The translations under genes were made by a program, and so were the position numbers. This document shows positions 34,443-42,886 of a stretch of 42,886 nt of DNA, in pieces (the stretch's first letter is position 1; the number at the start of each line of letters is the position of its first letter). Origin of the DNA: Marivivens sp. (GTDB taxonomy: Bacteria > Pseudomonadota > Alphaproteobacteria > Rhodobacterales > Rhodobacteraceae); the NCBI GenBank assembly GCA_030827165.1, contig JAURFB010000013.1, forward strand, positions 1 through 42,886, written 5' to 3'. Below the pieces are notes generated by a model. That model saw only the letters and a list, made by a program, of their open reading frames with translations, ran no database searches and had not been told where the DNA came from.

Positions 34443-35117
34443 ATGGAAATCCAGCCCAATTCGACGACCCAAGCCACGCTTTCGCCGCCCCGAAAATCCG
34501 CGGCGATCAGCTCGGACTTTGAGACATTTCTCAAAATGCTGACCGTCCAGATGCAAAATCAGGATCCGCTCAACCCCATCGATTCGGCCGATTACGCCGT
34601 GCAACTCGCCACGTTCTCGGGCGTCGAACAGCAAGTCCGAACCAACCAGATCCTCTCTGACCTGAGCGAGCTTCTTGGCGGCAGCGGTCTTGGACAAGCG
34701 GCGCAGTGGATTGGCAAGGATGTCCTTGCCGTTGCTCCGGCGTCTTTCGTGGGCGATCCGCTTGCTATCGAGATTCCCGCCGCGCGCCGGGCCGAATCCC
34801 TCGCCCTGATCGTCCGCGACGCGGGGGGTGCCGTGGTCGCAACAGGGCCCGTGCCTCCGGGTGCGACAAGCATCGATTGGGATGGAACGGACGCCTATGG
34901 AAATCGCCTTTCGGAAGGCCTCTATCGGTTCTCTGTCCGCGATGCGGCTGACGCGAGCTATGAGGAAACGCCGGCCGCCGTTTATGCGCGTGTGAGCGAG
35001 GTCAGGGCAAACGAGGAAGGCCTTGTCTTTGCGCTGACCGGCGGGATCGAGGTGCCTTTCTCCGAGGTCACAGGCTGCGGGCTGGCGTCTAACGGTCCTC
35101 TCAGCCCCAGAGGTTGA
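34443..35117 (+). CDS. flgD: Flagellar hook capping protein FlgD
   Basis: A 224-residue protein with the conserved FlgD N-terminus FETFLKMLTVQMQNQDPLNP then IDSADYAVQLATFSGVEQQV, followed by a Tudor/Ig-like part with LALIVRDAGGAVVATGPVP and DWDGTDAYGNRLSEGLYRF. FlgD caps the growing hook and guides FlgE assembly. AGGAGGT lies 3 bases before ATG 34443, 8 bp after fliK. The 3' end overlaps the convergent ubiB end by 17 bases. No hook gene flgE is in the window. Confidence 0.92.
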   Translation: MEIQPNSTTQATLSPPRKSAAISSDFETFLKMLTVQMQNQDPLNPIDSADYAVQLATFSGVEQQVRTNQILSDLSELLGGSGLGQAAQWIGKDVLAVAPASFVGDPLAIEIPAARRAESLALIVRDAGGAVVATGPVPPGATSIDWDGTDAYGNRLSEGLYRFSVRDAADASYEETPAAVYARVSEVRANEEGLVFALTGGIEVPFSEVTGCGLASNGPLSPRG

Positions 35118-36636
35118 GCGAAACGAGGAAACCCGCGGTCGCCGCCGCGGCTCCCACAAGGATCAGCGAGGCAGCCAGCCAGAGGCTTGGCGGCTTGGGC
35201 TCCGGTTCGGGCTTGCCTTGACGGTTGAGCAATTCTTCCGCCAGCTTGGGCAGCTTTGGCCCAAACCGCGACAAGACCTGCATCGTGCGGATCGCATCGC
35301 GTATCGCCGCCTTTGGCCCGATGCTGTCCTTGATATAGTCCTCGACCACCGGGTGGGCGACTTCCCAGATGTTGATATGCGGATCGAGCGAGCGCGCAAC
35401 CCCTTCGACCACCACCATCGTGCGCTGCAACAGGATCAGTTCGGTGCGTGTCTGCATCCCGAAACGTCCTGTGACTTCAAGGAGATAGGCCAGAAGCCGC
35501 CCCATCGAGATCCGGCTCGCGTCCATGCCGAAAATCGGCTCGCCCACGGCCCGCAACGCGTTGGCAAACTCGTCCACGTCGCGGTCGGCCGGAACATAGC
35601 CGGCCTCGAAATGCACCTGTGCCACGCGCATGTAATCGCGCTTGATGAAGCCAAACAGGATCTCGGCATAGACCCGGCGCGTATATTCGTCGATGCGGCC
35701 CATGATCCCGAAATCAAAGGCCACCACATCGCCATTCGGCGCAACCTTGAGGTTGCCCTGATGCATATCGGCGTGGAAGAATCCGTCGCGCAGCGCGTGT
35801 TGCAAGAATAGTTGAAGGATACGCGACGCAATCGCCACCCTGTCATGGCCGGCCGCGTCGATCGCTTCGTTGTAGCCCGCGTTGACCCCGTCGGCCCAGT
35901 CGAGCGTCATGACCCGCCGCGACGACAGCGCCCATTTCACCCGCGGCACCGCAAAGCCGGGATCGCCCTTGGTGTTTTCGGCAAACTCCGAGGCCCCCGC
36001 GCTTTCGAGGCGCAGGTCCAGTTCTCCCTGCACCACCCCGTCGAAATGCCGGATCACGTCAAGCGGCCGAAGGCGGCGCGACGACGGTGAAAGGAACTCG
36101 ATCACGTTGGCGGCGAAATAAAAGGCGTCGATATCGCGCTGAAAGGAGCGCTCGATACCAGGGCGCAAAACCTTGACCGCCACGTCTTCGCCGGTGGCTT
36201 TCAGGGTCGCACGGTGAACCTGCGCGATCGAGGCCGCAGCGATCGAATCGGAAAAGGCGCTGAACACCTCATCAACGCTGATCCCCAGCTCATGCTTGAT
36301 CTCTGCCTTGGCTTCCATGGTCGAAAATGGCGGCAGCTTGTCCTGCAGGACGCGCAATTCTTTGGCCAGTTCCTCGCCGACCACATCGGGCCGCGTCGAA
36401 AGGATCTGGCCAAACTTGATATAGGCCGGCCCCAGCGCGGTAAGCGCCCGCGTTGCCGGCGGCAACTTGGGGTCGCCGCGATAGCCAAGCCACTTGAACG
36501 GTATCGCAAAGGTCCGCGCGGCCAAGCGCAGCATCGGCCCCGCCTCGAAGGCATCAAGCACGACATTCATCGCCCCCGCCCGTTCAAGCGTCGCGCCGGT
36601 GCGGATCAGCCGCCAGATATTATGGGGCCCGCGCAT
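35101..36636 (-). CDS. ubiB: UbiB, ABC1-type ATPase/kinase-like ubiquinone biosynthesis protein
   Basis: A 511-residue protein kinase-like (UbiB/ADCK) family member: KxGQ motif YIKFGQILSTRPDVV, alanine-rich loop AAASIAQVHRA in place of a P-loop, catalytic-loop HADMHQGNLKV, metal-binding DFGIMGRI. The C-terminal hydrophobic segment (LWLAASLILVGAAAATAGFL) anchors it in the inner membrane. UbiB is needed for ubiquinone synthesis, probably extracting lipid precursors by ATPase activity. ATG 36636 follows the ubiE stop by one base, so ubiE-ubiB is one operon. Confidence 0.94.
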   Translation of the reverse strand: MRGPHNIWRLIRTGATLERAGAMNVVLDAFEAGPMLRLAARTFAIPFKWLGYRGDPKLPPATRALTALGPAYIKFGQILSTRPDVVGEELAKELRVLQDKLPPFSTMEAKAEIKHELGISVDEVFSAFSDSIAAASIAQVHRATLKATGEDVAVKVLRPGIERSFQRDIDAFYFAANVIEFLSPSSRRLRPLDVIRHFDGVVQGELDLRLESAGASEFAENTKGDPGFAVPRVKWALSSRRVMTLDWADGVNAGYNEAIDAAGHDRVAIASRILQLFLQHALRDGFFHADMHQGNLKVAPNGDVVAFDFGIMGRIDEYTRRVYAEILFGFIKRDYMRVAQVHFEAGYVPADRDVDEFANALRAVGEPIFGMDASRISMGRLLAYLLEVTGRFGMQTRTELILLQRTMVVVEGVARSLDPHINIWEVAHPVVEDYIKDSIGPKAAIRDAIRTMQVLSRFGPKLPKLAEELLNRQGKPEPEPKPPSLWLAASLILVGAAAATAGFLVSLNLWG

Positions 36637-36637
36637 C

Positions 36638-37390
36638 CTAGATTTTCCACCCTGAATGCAGGCAGGCGATGCCCAGCGACAGGTTGCGATAGGCGGCATT
36701 ACCGAAGCCCGCCGCCTTCACCATGCCGAGAAAAGTTTCCTGATCGGGAAACTTGCGGATCGATTCAACGAGATACTGATAGCTGTCGCGGTCATTGGCG
36801 ATTGCTTGCCCCATGCGCGGGATCACGTTGAAGGAATAAAGGTCATAGGCCTTTTGCATGGCCGGATTGGGCAACTGGCTGAACTCGAGAACCATGAGCC
36901 GCCCGCCGGGCCGCAGCACACGATAGGCCTCGTTCAGCGCCTCTTGTGGGCGCGTGACATTCCGGATGCCGAAGCTGATCGTATAAACGTCAAAGGTATT
37001 GTCGGCGAAGGGCAGGGCCATCGCATCGCCCACAACCCAATCAAGGCTTGCCGCCATGTCTGCCGCTTCGGCGCGCTTGCGCCCTTCGACAAGCATCGAC
37101 TCGGTCAGATCAAGCACGGTGGCCTGGCCACGCCCGGCCCGCTTGAGAAACCTGAAGGATATGTCGCCCGTGCCGCCCGCCACGTCCAAGAGCTTCTGCC
37201 CCGGTCGCGGCGCGAGCCAATCCATCATCGCGTCTTTCCAGACGCGGTGAATGCCAAGACTCATGACATCGTTCATCACATCGTATTTCGAGGCGACCGA
37301 AGTGAAGACACCCCGCACACGGCCGGCCTTCTCCTCTTCGCGCACGGTCTCGAAACCGAAATGCGTTGTCCTGTCCGTCGTGTCCGTCAT
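36638..37390 (-). CDS. ubiE: Ubiquinone/menaquinone C-methyltransferase
   Basis: A 250-residue SAM-dependent methyltransferase. The SAM motif is [16 protein letters not shown], preceded by the UbiE signature [18 protein letters not shown], and followed by DALPF-like [14 protein letters not shown] and [20 protein letters not shown]. It methylates the ubiquinone ring at C2 (and demethylmenaquinone where present). ATG 37390 is divergent from mutM, and the gene is coupled to ubiB. Confidence 0.96.
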   Translation of the reverse strand: MTDTTDRTTHFGFETVREEEKAGRVRGVFTSVASKYDVMNDVMSLGIHRVWKDAMMDWLAPRPGQKLLDVAGGTGDISFRFLKRAGRGQATVLDLTESMLVEGRKRAEAADMAASLDWVVGDAMALPFADNTFDVYTISFGIRNVTRPQEALNEAYRVLRPGGRLMVLEFSQLPNPAMQKAYDLYSFNVIPRMGQAIANDRDSYQYLVESIRKFPDQETFLGMVKAAGFGNAAYRNLSLGIACLHSGWKI

Positions 37391-37474
37391 GGGCTCTTGC
37401 CGTCAATCCTGTGGCCCTGAACAATGGGCAACGAAAGGGGCATACACCGGACCCCCGCCCATAGGAAGCCTGCC

Positions 37475-38344
37475 ATGCCCGAATTGCCCGAAGTCGAGAC
37501 GGTCCGCCGCGGTTTGCTGCCGGCGATGGAGGGTCGGGTGATTGAACGGGCGCAGATCAATCGCCCCGATCTGCGCTGGCCGTTTCCCGAAGGGATGCGC
37601 GAAAGGCTAGAGGGCAAGCGCGTTCTCGCCCTGCGTCGCCGCTCGAAATACATCCTGGCCGATCTCTCCTCGGGCGAGTCGCTGCTCATTCATCTCGGGA
37701 TGTCGGGCCGAATGCTCGTTTCGGGCCGGGTTCTTGGCGAATTTCACCAGAATGTCGGCGTCGAAGATGCCCATCCCGAACCGCAGAAGCACGATCATGT
37801 CGTCCTCGATCTCGAAGGCGGCGCCCGCGTGACCTTCAACGATGCCCGCCGCTTTGGCGCGATGGATCTTCTCGACACCGCCACCGCCGAGGATCACTGG
37901 CTCTTGCGCGATCTCGGACCAGAACCCTTGGGCAACAGCTTTGATGGCCCCTATCTCGCCGCCCGCCTCAAGGGCAAGGCAAGCCCGATCAAGACCGCGC
38001 TTCTGGATCAGAGAATCGTCTCCGGGTTGGGTAATATCTATGTCTGCGAAGTGCTCCACCGGGCCGGAATCAACCCTCGCCGCAAGGCTGGTCAGATTTC
38101 CGAGACCCGCGTCGGCGGGCTTGTGCCGATCATTCGCGAGGTCCTGTCCGAAGCGATAGAAGCGGGCGGTTCCTCGCTCAGGGATTACCGGCAAGCCGAT
38201 GGCGAACTCGGTTATTTTCAACATGTTTTCCGTGTTTATGACCGCAAAGGCGGACCCTGCGTGACCCCCGGCTGCGACGGCACCGTGCAGCGGATCGTTC
38301 AGGGTGGTCGCTCCACTTTCTATTGCCCGCGTTGTCAAAGATAG
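37475..38344 (+). CDS. mutM: Formamidopyrimidine-DNA glycosylase (Fpg)
   Basis: A 289-residue repair enzyme that removes 8-oxoguanine and Fapy lesions and nicks the strand. The mature N-terminus [13 protein letters not shown] supplies the catalytic proline and glutamate, so ATG 37475 must be the start; the frame from 37424 is excluded. The H2TH region contains [20 protein letters not shown]. The C-terminal zinc finger uses four Cys in CVTPGCDGT ... [14 protein letters not shown] precedes the start. Confidence 0.96.
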   Translation: MPELPEVETVRRGLLPAMEGRVIERAQINRPDLRWPFPEGMRERLEGKRVLALRRRSKYILADLSSGESLLIHLGMSGRMLVSGRVLGEFHQNVGVEDAHPEPQKHDHVVLDLEGGARVTFNDARRFGAMDLLDTATAEDHWLLRDLGPEPLGNSFDGPYLAARLKGKASPIKTALLDQRIVSGLGNIYVCEVLHRAGINPRRKAGQISETRVGGLVPIIREVLSEAIEAGGSSLRDYRQADGELGYFQHVFRVYDRKGGPCVTPGCDGTVQRIVQGGRSTFYCPRCQR

Positions 38345-38362
38345 CTTGATCGCGGCCCCCGC

Positions 38363-38375
38363 AGTGCTAAGCACT
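38363..38375. promoter_or_regulatory. Short perfect palindrome upstream of the enoyl-CoA hydratase gene
   Basis: AGTGCTAAGCACT has 6-bp perfect arms around one A. It lies in the 62-bp gap, 31 bp before the ATG. It could be an operator; the binder is unknown and chance cannot be excluded. Confidence 0.3.
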
Positions 38376-38406
38376 TGCCCGACTGCTCACAACAAAAGGC
38401 CCGAAA

Positions 38407-39183
38407 ATGGCTTACGAAACCCTGATCGTAGAGATGCATGACTATGTGTCCTACGTCACCCTTAACCGCCCCGACGCTCTCAACGCTCTCAACCCGACCC
38501 TGCTCGGCGAGTTGTGCGACGCGCTGGAAGAGGCAGACGCCAACGACAAGGTGCGCTGCATCGTCATCACCGGTTCGGAAAAGGCCTTTGCCGCTGGCGC
38601 CGATATCTCGGTCATGGCCGACAAGTCCTTTGTCGATGTCTATTCCGAAAAGCTCTTTGCCAACGAAGGCGCCCGTTTCAACAACACCCGCAAGCCGATC
38701 ATAGCCGCTGTGTCGGGCTACGCGCTGGGCGGCGGGTGCGAGCTTGCGATGATGTGCGATTTCATCATCGCCGCCGACAACGCCAAATTCGGCCAACCCG
38801 AGATCAACCTCGGCGTGATTGCTGGCCTTGGCGGGTCCCAGCGCCTGCCGCGTTATGTCGGCAAGGCGAAAGCGATGGATATGCACCTGACGGGCCGCTT
38901 CATGGACGCCGCCGAAGCCGAGCGCTGCGGCCTCGTTTCGCGGGTCGTGCCGGTCAAGAAGCTCAAGGAAGAGGCGCTCGCTGCAGCGGTCAAGATCACC
39001 GAGAAATCGCTTCTTGCAGCCGCTGCTGCCAAGGAAGCCGTCAACGCCGCCTTCGAGACCACCCTCGCAGAGGGCCTGCGCCTGGAGCGGACGCTCTTCT
39101 ATTCGCTCTTCGCCACCGAAGACCAGAAAGAGGGCATGGCCGCCTTCCTGGAAAAGCGCGAAGCGCAATTCCGAGACAGATAA
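38407..39183 (+). CDS. Enoyl-CoA hydratase (crotonase family)
   Basis: A 258-residue crotonase: oxyanion-hole motifs [13 protein letters not shown] and [16 protein letters not shown], and catalytic Glu candidates in [20 protein letters not shown] and in the E of CELAMMCD. It hydrates trans-2-enoyl-CoA in fatty-acid or amino-acid degradation. The family often sits between mutM and rpsT in this group. The exact chain-length preference is not readable. The ATG has AAAAGG about 8 bases upstream. Confidence 0.9.
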   Translation: MAYETLIVEMHDYVSYVTLNRPDALNALNPTLLGELCDALEEADANDKVRCIVITGSEKAFAAGADISVMADKSFVDVYSEKLFANEGARFNNTRKPIIAAVSGYALGGGCELAMMCDFIIAADNAKFGQPEINLGVIAGLGGSQRLPRYVGKAKAMDMHLTGRFMDAAEAERCGLVSRVVPVKKLKEEALAAAVKITEKSLLAAAAAKEAVNAAFETTLAEGLRLERTLFYSLFATEDQKEGMAAFLEKREAQFRDR

Positions 39184-39337
39184 GCCGCTTTAGGGCTTTC
39201 CAAGCGGGGCGTTCTATGGTTATAGGCGCCCCATCCATGCGCGTGAGGCCCGCTTAGGCCAGAATCAGCCGGTTCCAGAACCCGGTCGGGCCGATTGCGC
39301 AGTTATTGAACATTGACCCGAACGAGGGAACCGAAAC

Positions 39338-39601
39338 ATGGCTAATACGCCCCAGTCCAAGAAACGCGCTCGCCAGAGCGAGACCCGTTTTGCAATCAAC
39401 AAGATGCGCCGTTCGCGCATCCGCACCTTCCTGCGCAAAGTCGAAGAAGCGATTGCTTCGGGCGACAAAGACGCTGCCTCCGCCGCCCTGCGCGCCGCTC
39501 AACCCGAGCTGATGCGCGGCGTCACCAAAGGCGTCGTTCACAAGAACACCGCCGCCCGCAAGATGTCGCGTCTTGCCTCTCGCGTGAAGGCGATCAGCTG
39601 A
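39338..39601 (+). CDS. rpsT: 30S ribosomal protein S20
   Basis: An 87-residue basic protein with the S20 pattern: [20 protein letters not shown] at the start, then [17 protein letters not shown], and the C-terminal [20 protein letters not shown] with K/A-rich helices. S20 binds 16S rRNA near the 5' domain. GAGGG lies about 9 bases before the ATG. The TGA stop forms part of a GANTC site. A terminator follows, isolating it from dnaA. Confidence 0.97.
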   Translation: MANTPQSKKRARQSETRFAINKMRRSRIRTFLRKVEEAIASGDKDAASAALRAAQPELMRGVTKGVVHKNTAARKMSRLASRVKAIS

Positions 39602-39632
39602 TTCTCCGGTAGCTTCTGCCAGAGTGAATTTG

Positions 39633-39666
39633 AAAGGGGCGTGCCGGATACGGTGCGCCCCTTTTC
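39633..39666 (+). terminator. Rho-independent terminator of rpsT
   Basis: AAAGGGGCG and CGCCCCTTTT enclose TGCCGGATACGGTG, whose ends can pair further through C-G and G-T pairs. A T-run follows at 39662-39665. It lies 32 bp after the rpsT stop. Confidence 0.85.
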
Positions 39667-40098
39667 ATTGCCCCTGATGCTGAATCAAGGGGCCCCCCGA
39701 AGGGAAGGGGAGATTCTTTTTCGCCAAACCCTGAGTCAAGCGCGATGTTCAGTTGATGGAGGCCGATCTGAGTTGCTAGCTTGTAGCTGCGATTCACATC
39801 GTTCCTGGGGGAACAGGGTGGCGCAAGGGGCTGCTTGGCCGATTGGCTGGGCTCCTTGCAATTATTGTTTGGTGCTTCATTTCGCGATTGGCGAAATGTC
39901 ATGGATCTGCTTGGTGGCCAAAGGCCCGGCAGCGCGCCAGATATTCGAGGTGGTAATCCACCCTCCCCCGCAGGAGCCGTGTTTCGGAGCTGGGACAGCG
40001 TGGCCTGAGGGTCGCGTGGCGCTTTGAGACAGGAAGATGTGATCCGTCGGGCCGGGGCCGATAGCTCGGAAAGAATAGTGAACGGGACAGGTTTGAAA
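39667..40098 (+). promoter_or_regulatory. Long dnaA leader with GANTC cluster and hairpins
   Basis: The 432-bp stretch holds no convincing gene. Four GANTC sites lie in it (39682, 39712, 39733, 39791) and a fifth at 39600 on the rpsT stop, all within 196 bp. GANTC is the target of the cell-cycle methylase CcrM. Inverted repeats are at 39878-39898 and 39949-39962 (GGTGG-TAAT-CCACC). TTGCAATTATTG near 39857 is the most AT-rich spot and may hold the promoter. Perfect TTATCCACA DnaA boxes were not seen. Confidence 0.6.
39878..39898 (+). promoter_or_regulatory. Perfect hairpin in the dnaA leader
   Basis: CATTTCGC-GATTG-GCGAAATG: an 8-bp perfect stem with a five-base loop, 200 bp upstream of the dnaA ATG and just after the AT-rich spot. 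There is no T-run, so it is not an ordinary terminator. It may be an operator or a 5' mRNA structure. Confidence 0.5.
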
Positions 40099-41448
40099 AT
40101 GACGAACGAAATTTGGGGGGGTGTCCGCGAGATCCTTCGTGGAACACTCGGTGCGAATAGTTATTCGAACTGGATTGAACCCCTGGAGTTCGCCAAGCTG
40201 GCTGATGGTGTCGCCGTTTTCCACGTCCCGACCAATTTCATCGGCAACTATGTCGCCCAGAATTTCGGCGATCAGATTCTCTATCAAATGAACCGTGCTG
40301 GCGCCGGGATTCAGCGACTGAGCTTTGCCGTGCCCGCCGTCAACGGCGTCCGCAGCCCAGGCCTGCCTCGCGCCATGGCGCCAACCACAATGGCAGAGGC
40401 CGACGAAATCCCCAGCTCGCCTCTCGATTCGCGTTTCACCTTCGACAGCTTTGTGGTCGGCAAGCCCAACGAGCTCGCCCATGCCGCCGCCCGCCGTGTG
40501 GCCGAAGGCGGCCCGGTGACGTTCAACCCGTTGTTCCTTTATGGCGGTGTCGGTCTCGGCAAGACGCACCTGATGCACGCCATCGCCCACGAGCTTCAGC
40601 GCCGCCAGCCAGATCTGAGCGTGCTGTATCTCTCGGCCGAGCAGTTCATGTATCGCTTCATCACTGCGCTACGCGAGCGCAAGATGATCGACTTCAAGCA
40701 GATGTTCCGCTCGGTTGATGTCCTGATGGTCGATGATGTTCAATTCATCGCCGGAAAGGACAGCACGCAGGAAGAATTCTTCCATACGTTCAACGCTTTG
40801 GTCGACGGTCAGAAGCAGATCATCATCTCCGCAGACCGCGCCCCCGGCGAAATCAAGGATCTCGAGGATCGCATCCGCTCGCGGCTTCAGTGCGGCCTTG
40901 TCGTCGATCTGCACCCGACCGACTACGAACTGCGCCTCGGCATTCTCCAGACCAAGGCCGAGTTCTACAAGGCGCAGTATCCGGGCCTTGCGATTTCCGA
41001 CGGCGTCCTGGAATTCCTCGCCCACCGCATCTCGACCAACGTGCGCGTGCTCGAAGGCGCGCTGACCCGCCTGTTTGCTTTCGCCAGCCTCGTTGGCCGC
41101 GAAATCACGCTTGAGCTGACGCAAGACTGCCTTGCCGACATCCTTAAGGCCTCGGATCGCAAGGTCACGGTAGAAGAGATTCAGCGCAAGGTGAGCGAAC
41201 ACTATAACATCCGCCTCTCCGACATGATCGGCCCCAAACGGGTACGGACCTACGCCCGCCCGCGTCAGGTGGCGATGTATCTGGCGAAACAGCTGACAAG
41301 CCGCTCGCTTCCTGAAATCGGGCGCCGTTTTGGGGGCCGTGATCACACCACGGTGATGCACGGGGTGAAGCGGATCGAAGAGCTGCGCAACAAAGACAGC
41401 CAGATTGCCGATGATCTGGAGCTCTTGCGCCGCTCTCTCGAAGCTTGA
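40099..41448 (+). CDS. dnaA: Chromosomal replication initiator DnaA
   Basis: A 449-residue AAA+ protein from ATG 40099 (MTNEIWGGVREILRGTLGAN), with domain I followed by a variable linker. Walker A is GGVGLGKTH at about 149-157, Walker B is LMVDDVQFI, and the C-terminal DNA-binding domain carries the DnaA signature GRDHTTVMHGVKRI at 413-426. It unwinds the origin and loads the helicase. ACAGG lies about 8 bases before ATG 40099. A TTG at 40024 in frame would add 25 residues without family support. The leader is long and structured, which suggests regulated expression. Confidence 0.96.
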   Translation: MTNEIWGGVREILRGTLGANSYSNWIEPLEFAKLADGVAVFHVPTNFIGNYVAQNFGDQILYQMNRAGAGIQRLSFAVPAVNGVRSPGLPRAMAPTTMAEADEIPSSPLDSRFTFDSFVVGKPNELAHAAARRVAEGGPVTFNPLFLYGGVGLGKTHLMHAIAHELQRRQPDLSVLYLSAEQFMYRFITALRERKMIDFKQMFRSVDVLMVDDVQFIAGKDSTQEEFFHTFNALVDGQKQIIISADRAPGEIKDLEDRIRSRLQCGLVVDLHPTDYELRLGILQTKAEFYKAQYPGLAISDGVLEFLAHRISTNVRVLEGALTRLFAFASLVGREITLELTQDCLADILKASDRKVTVEEIQRKVSEHYNIRLSDMIGPKRVRTYARPRQVAMYLAKQLTSRSLPEIGRRFGGRDHTTVMHGVKRIEELRNKDSQIADDLELLRRSLEA

Positions 41449-41497
41449 CGCCGCCGCAACACTCTTCGACAGTTTGACAAAAGCACTTGAGCCGAGG

Positions 41498-41519
41498 GGG
41501 AAAACCGCTAGGTTTTCCC
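41498..41519. promoter_or_regulatory. Hairpin in the dnaA-dnaN gap
   Basis: GGGAAAACC-GCTA-GGTTTTCCC forms a 9-bp stem with a four-base loop in the 111-bp gap, 40 bp before the dnaN ATG. There is no T-run, so it could be a partial terminator, an mRNA stabiliser or a protein site rather than a classical terminator. Confidence 0.55.
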
Positions 41520-41559
41520 TCCCGACCGGCGCAGTGCCGTGGAATGCGGAGCAAGAAAA

Positions 41560-42678
41560 ATGAAATTCAGTATCGAACGCACGGCCCTCCTCAAAGCGGT
41601 GGCTCAGGCCCAATCGGTTGTCGAGCGGCGCAACACCATTCCGATCCTCGCCAATGTGTTGATCGAGGCCGAGGGCGACACCGTCCAGTTCCGCGCGACC
41701 GATCTTGATATCGAGGTGGTCGACCGCGCCCCCGCCAAGGTCGAACGCGCCGGCGCGACCACGGTCGCCGCCGTCATGCTCAACGAGATCGTCCGCAAGC
41801 TCCCCGATGGGGCGCTGGTGACGCTAACCGAAAACGGCACGACCGGACGGCTGAATATCGAGGCAGGCCGGTCGAGCTTCTCGCTCGCAACCCTGCCGCG
41901 TGAAGATTTCCCGGTCATGGCCTCGTCGGACTATGCCTCCAACTTCTCGGCCCCCGCGCCGGTGTTGCGGCGGCTCTTCGACAAATCCAAATTCGCGATT
42001 TCGACCGAAGAGACGCGTTACTATCTGAACGGCGTCTATATGCACATCTCCGAAAGCGATGGCGGCAAGGTTTTGCGCTGCGTGGCGACCGATGGCCACC
42101 GCCTTGCCCGCATCGACGCCGATTTGCCCGAAGGTGCCGCCGGAATGCCCGGCGTGATCGTCCCTCGCAAGACGGTGGGCGAGCTTCGCAAGCTTCTGGA
42201 AGATGACGAAATGAAGATCGCGGTCAGCGTTTCGGAAACCAAGATCCGCTTCGCCACCCCCGACATCACCCTCACCTCCAAGGTCATCGACGGGACATTC
42301 CCCGACTATACGCGCGTCATCCCAACCGGCAACACGCGCCGGCTCGAGGTCGATGCCGCCGAATTTGCCAAGGCGGTCGACCGTGTGGCCACCGTCTCGT
42401 CCGAACGGTCCCGCGCCGTGAAGCTGAGCCTTGATGAGGATCGCCTTGTCCTGTCGGTCAATTCGCCCGACAGCGGCGCCGCCGAGGAAGAGCTGGCCGT
42501 GGCCTATGGCGACGAGCGCCTCGAGATCGGCTTCAACGCCAAATACCTCCTGGAAATCGCCAGCCAGGTCGATCGCGAGAACGCCGTCTTCATGTTCAAC
42601 TCCTCCGGCGATCCGGCCCTGATGCGCGAAGGCAATGACACAAGCGCCGTCTACGTCGTCATGCCGATGCGCGTTTGA
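41560..42678 (+). CDS. dnaN: DNA polymerase III beta subunit (sliding clamp)
   Basis: A 372-residue protein with three clamp domains. The start MKFSIERTALLKAVAQAQSV then VERRNTIPILANVLIEA is standard, FATDGHRLA-type CVATDGHRLARIDADLP marks domain 2, and the end VYVVMPMRV matches the family C-terminus. The clamp tethers polymerase III and repair factors to DNA. ATG 41560 is used; the frame from 41539 adds 7 unlikely residues. It lies between dnaA and recF in the classical order. Confidence 0.97.
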   Translation: MKFSIERTALLKAVAQAQSVVERRNTIPILANVLIEAEGDTVQFRATDLDIEVVDRAPAKVERAGATTVAAVMLNEIVRKLPDGALVTLTENGTTGRLNIEAGRSSFSLATLPREDFPVMASSDYASNFSAPAPVLRRLFDKSKFAISTEETRYYLNGVYMHISESDGGKVLRCVATDGHRLARIDADLPEGAAGMPGVIVPRKTVGELRKLLEDDEMKIAVSVSETKIRFATPDITLTSKVIDGTFPDYTRVIPTGNTRRLEVDAAEFAKAVDRVATVSSERSRAVKLSLDEDRLVLSVNSPDSGAAEEELAVAYGDERLEIGFNAKYLLEIASQVDRENAVFMFNSSGDPALMREGNDTSAVYVVMPMRV

Positions 42679-42717
42679 CGTGAACTGCGCCGATGATCTG
42701 AAGGGAGGCCGCCCGCG

Positions 42718-42886
42718 ATGAGCGGCCTTTTCCTTTCCGAGCTTACGCTCTCCCATTTCCGCTCGTACCGGAAGGCCGTGCTCGATCTCGATCCGCGGCC
42801 CGTGGTGATCCATGGGCCGAACGGGGCGGGCAAGACGAACATCCTCGAGGCGATTTCGCTCCTTTCGCCCGGCAGGGGCCTGAGGC
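42718..42886 (+). CDS. recF: RecF, 5' end only (gene continues beyond the window)
   Basis: The first 56 codons are present: [20 protein letters not shown], then [20 protein letters not shown] with Walker A GPNGAGKT, and LSPGRGLR. This is the RecF N-terminus, an SMC-like ATPase that helps load RecA at gaps. ATG 42718 has AAGGGAGG about 9 bases upstream and follows dnaN by 39 bp. Confidence 0.93.
   Translation, partial: MSGLFLSELTLSHFRSYRKAVLDLDPRPVVIHGPNGAGKTNILEAISLLSPGRGLR

Noticed and set aside
39602-40098. Replication origin in front of dnaA
   Set aside because: No TTATCCACA-type DnaA boxes or AT-rich repeat array was seen; in many alphaproteobacteria the origin lies elsewhere (near hemE).
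1-42886. CRISPR array, toxin-antitoxin pair, restriction system or prophage genes
   Set aside because: No regularly spaced direct repeats and no protein motifs of these systems were found.

Overview
The window is a high-GC stretch of an alphaproteobacterial chromosome, most likely from the Rhodobacterales (Rhodobacteraceae / Roseobacter group). Several features point there: a mitofilin-like gene next to hemY, the run ubiB-ubiE / mutM / enoyl-CoA hydratase / rpsT / dnaA / dnaN / recF, a RutR-controlled reductive pyrimidine (Pyd) locus fed by an ABC transporter, and GANTC sites clustered in front of dnaA. The lineage is inferred from gene content and order; no database search was made.

Layout. 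(1) 1-2657: 3' part of a mitofilin-family gene, hemY and tRNA-Thr(CGU). (2) 2658-4331: AT-richer DNA without a recognisable gene, then a complete IS3-family insertion sequence ending 32 bp past hutU. (3) 4364-11688: complete histidine utilisation locus, hutIHGU on the minus strand divergent from hutF, with the repressor gene hutC convergent to hutF. A perfect palindromic operator lies between hutI and hutF. (4) 11879-14422: pxpBCA for 5-oxoproline cleavage, then an M20 peptidase on the opposite strand. (5) 16188-20355: ynjF-ynjB-ynjC-ynjD, a CDP-alcohol phosphatidyltransferase linked to an ABC importer of unknown substrate. (6) 20423-27700: RutR-type repressor, a perfect RutR operator, beta-ureidopropionase, dihydropyrimidinase and a four-gene ABC importer closed by a strong terminator. 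(7) 27872-31796: a solitary hydantoinase-A/oxoprolinase-like gene, then thuA and thuB homologues. (8) 31863-35117: a flagellar remnant made of a motB gene cut after about 30 codons, flgN- and flgJ-like genes on the minus strand, and fliK and flgD on the plus strand. (9) 35101-42886: core chromosome with ubiB, ubiE, mutM, enoyl-CoA hydratase, rpsT, dnaA, dnaN and the start of recF.

How it works together. Three neighbouring loci open cyclic amides or ureides and release nitrogen and carbon: Hut takes histidine to glutamate plus formate by the HutF/HutG branch, Pxp takes 5-oxoproline to glutamate, and PydB/PydC take dihydropyrimidines to beta-amino acids. Half-site-like repeats matching the hut operator lie between hutC and pxpB, which suggests shared HutC control of the two glutamate-producing routes. 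PydA/PydX (dihydropyrimidine dehydrogenase) is not in the window.

No clearly new defence or secretion system is visible. The observations most worth following are the truncated motB at the flagellar boundary, the GANTC-rich structured dnaA leader, the ynjF-BCD linkage, the repeated GAGTATTTG / GCCAAAAGAAA element in two intergenic gaps, and the solitary HyuA-like gene.
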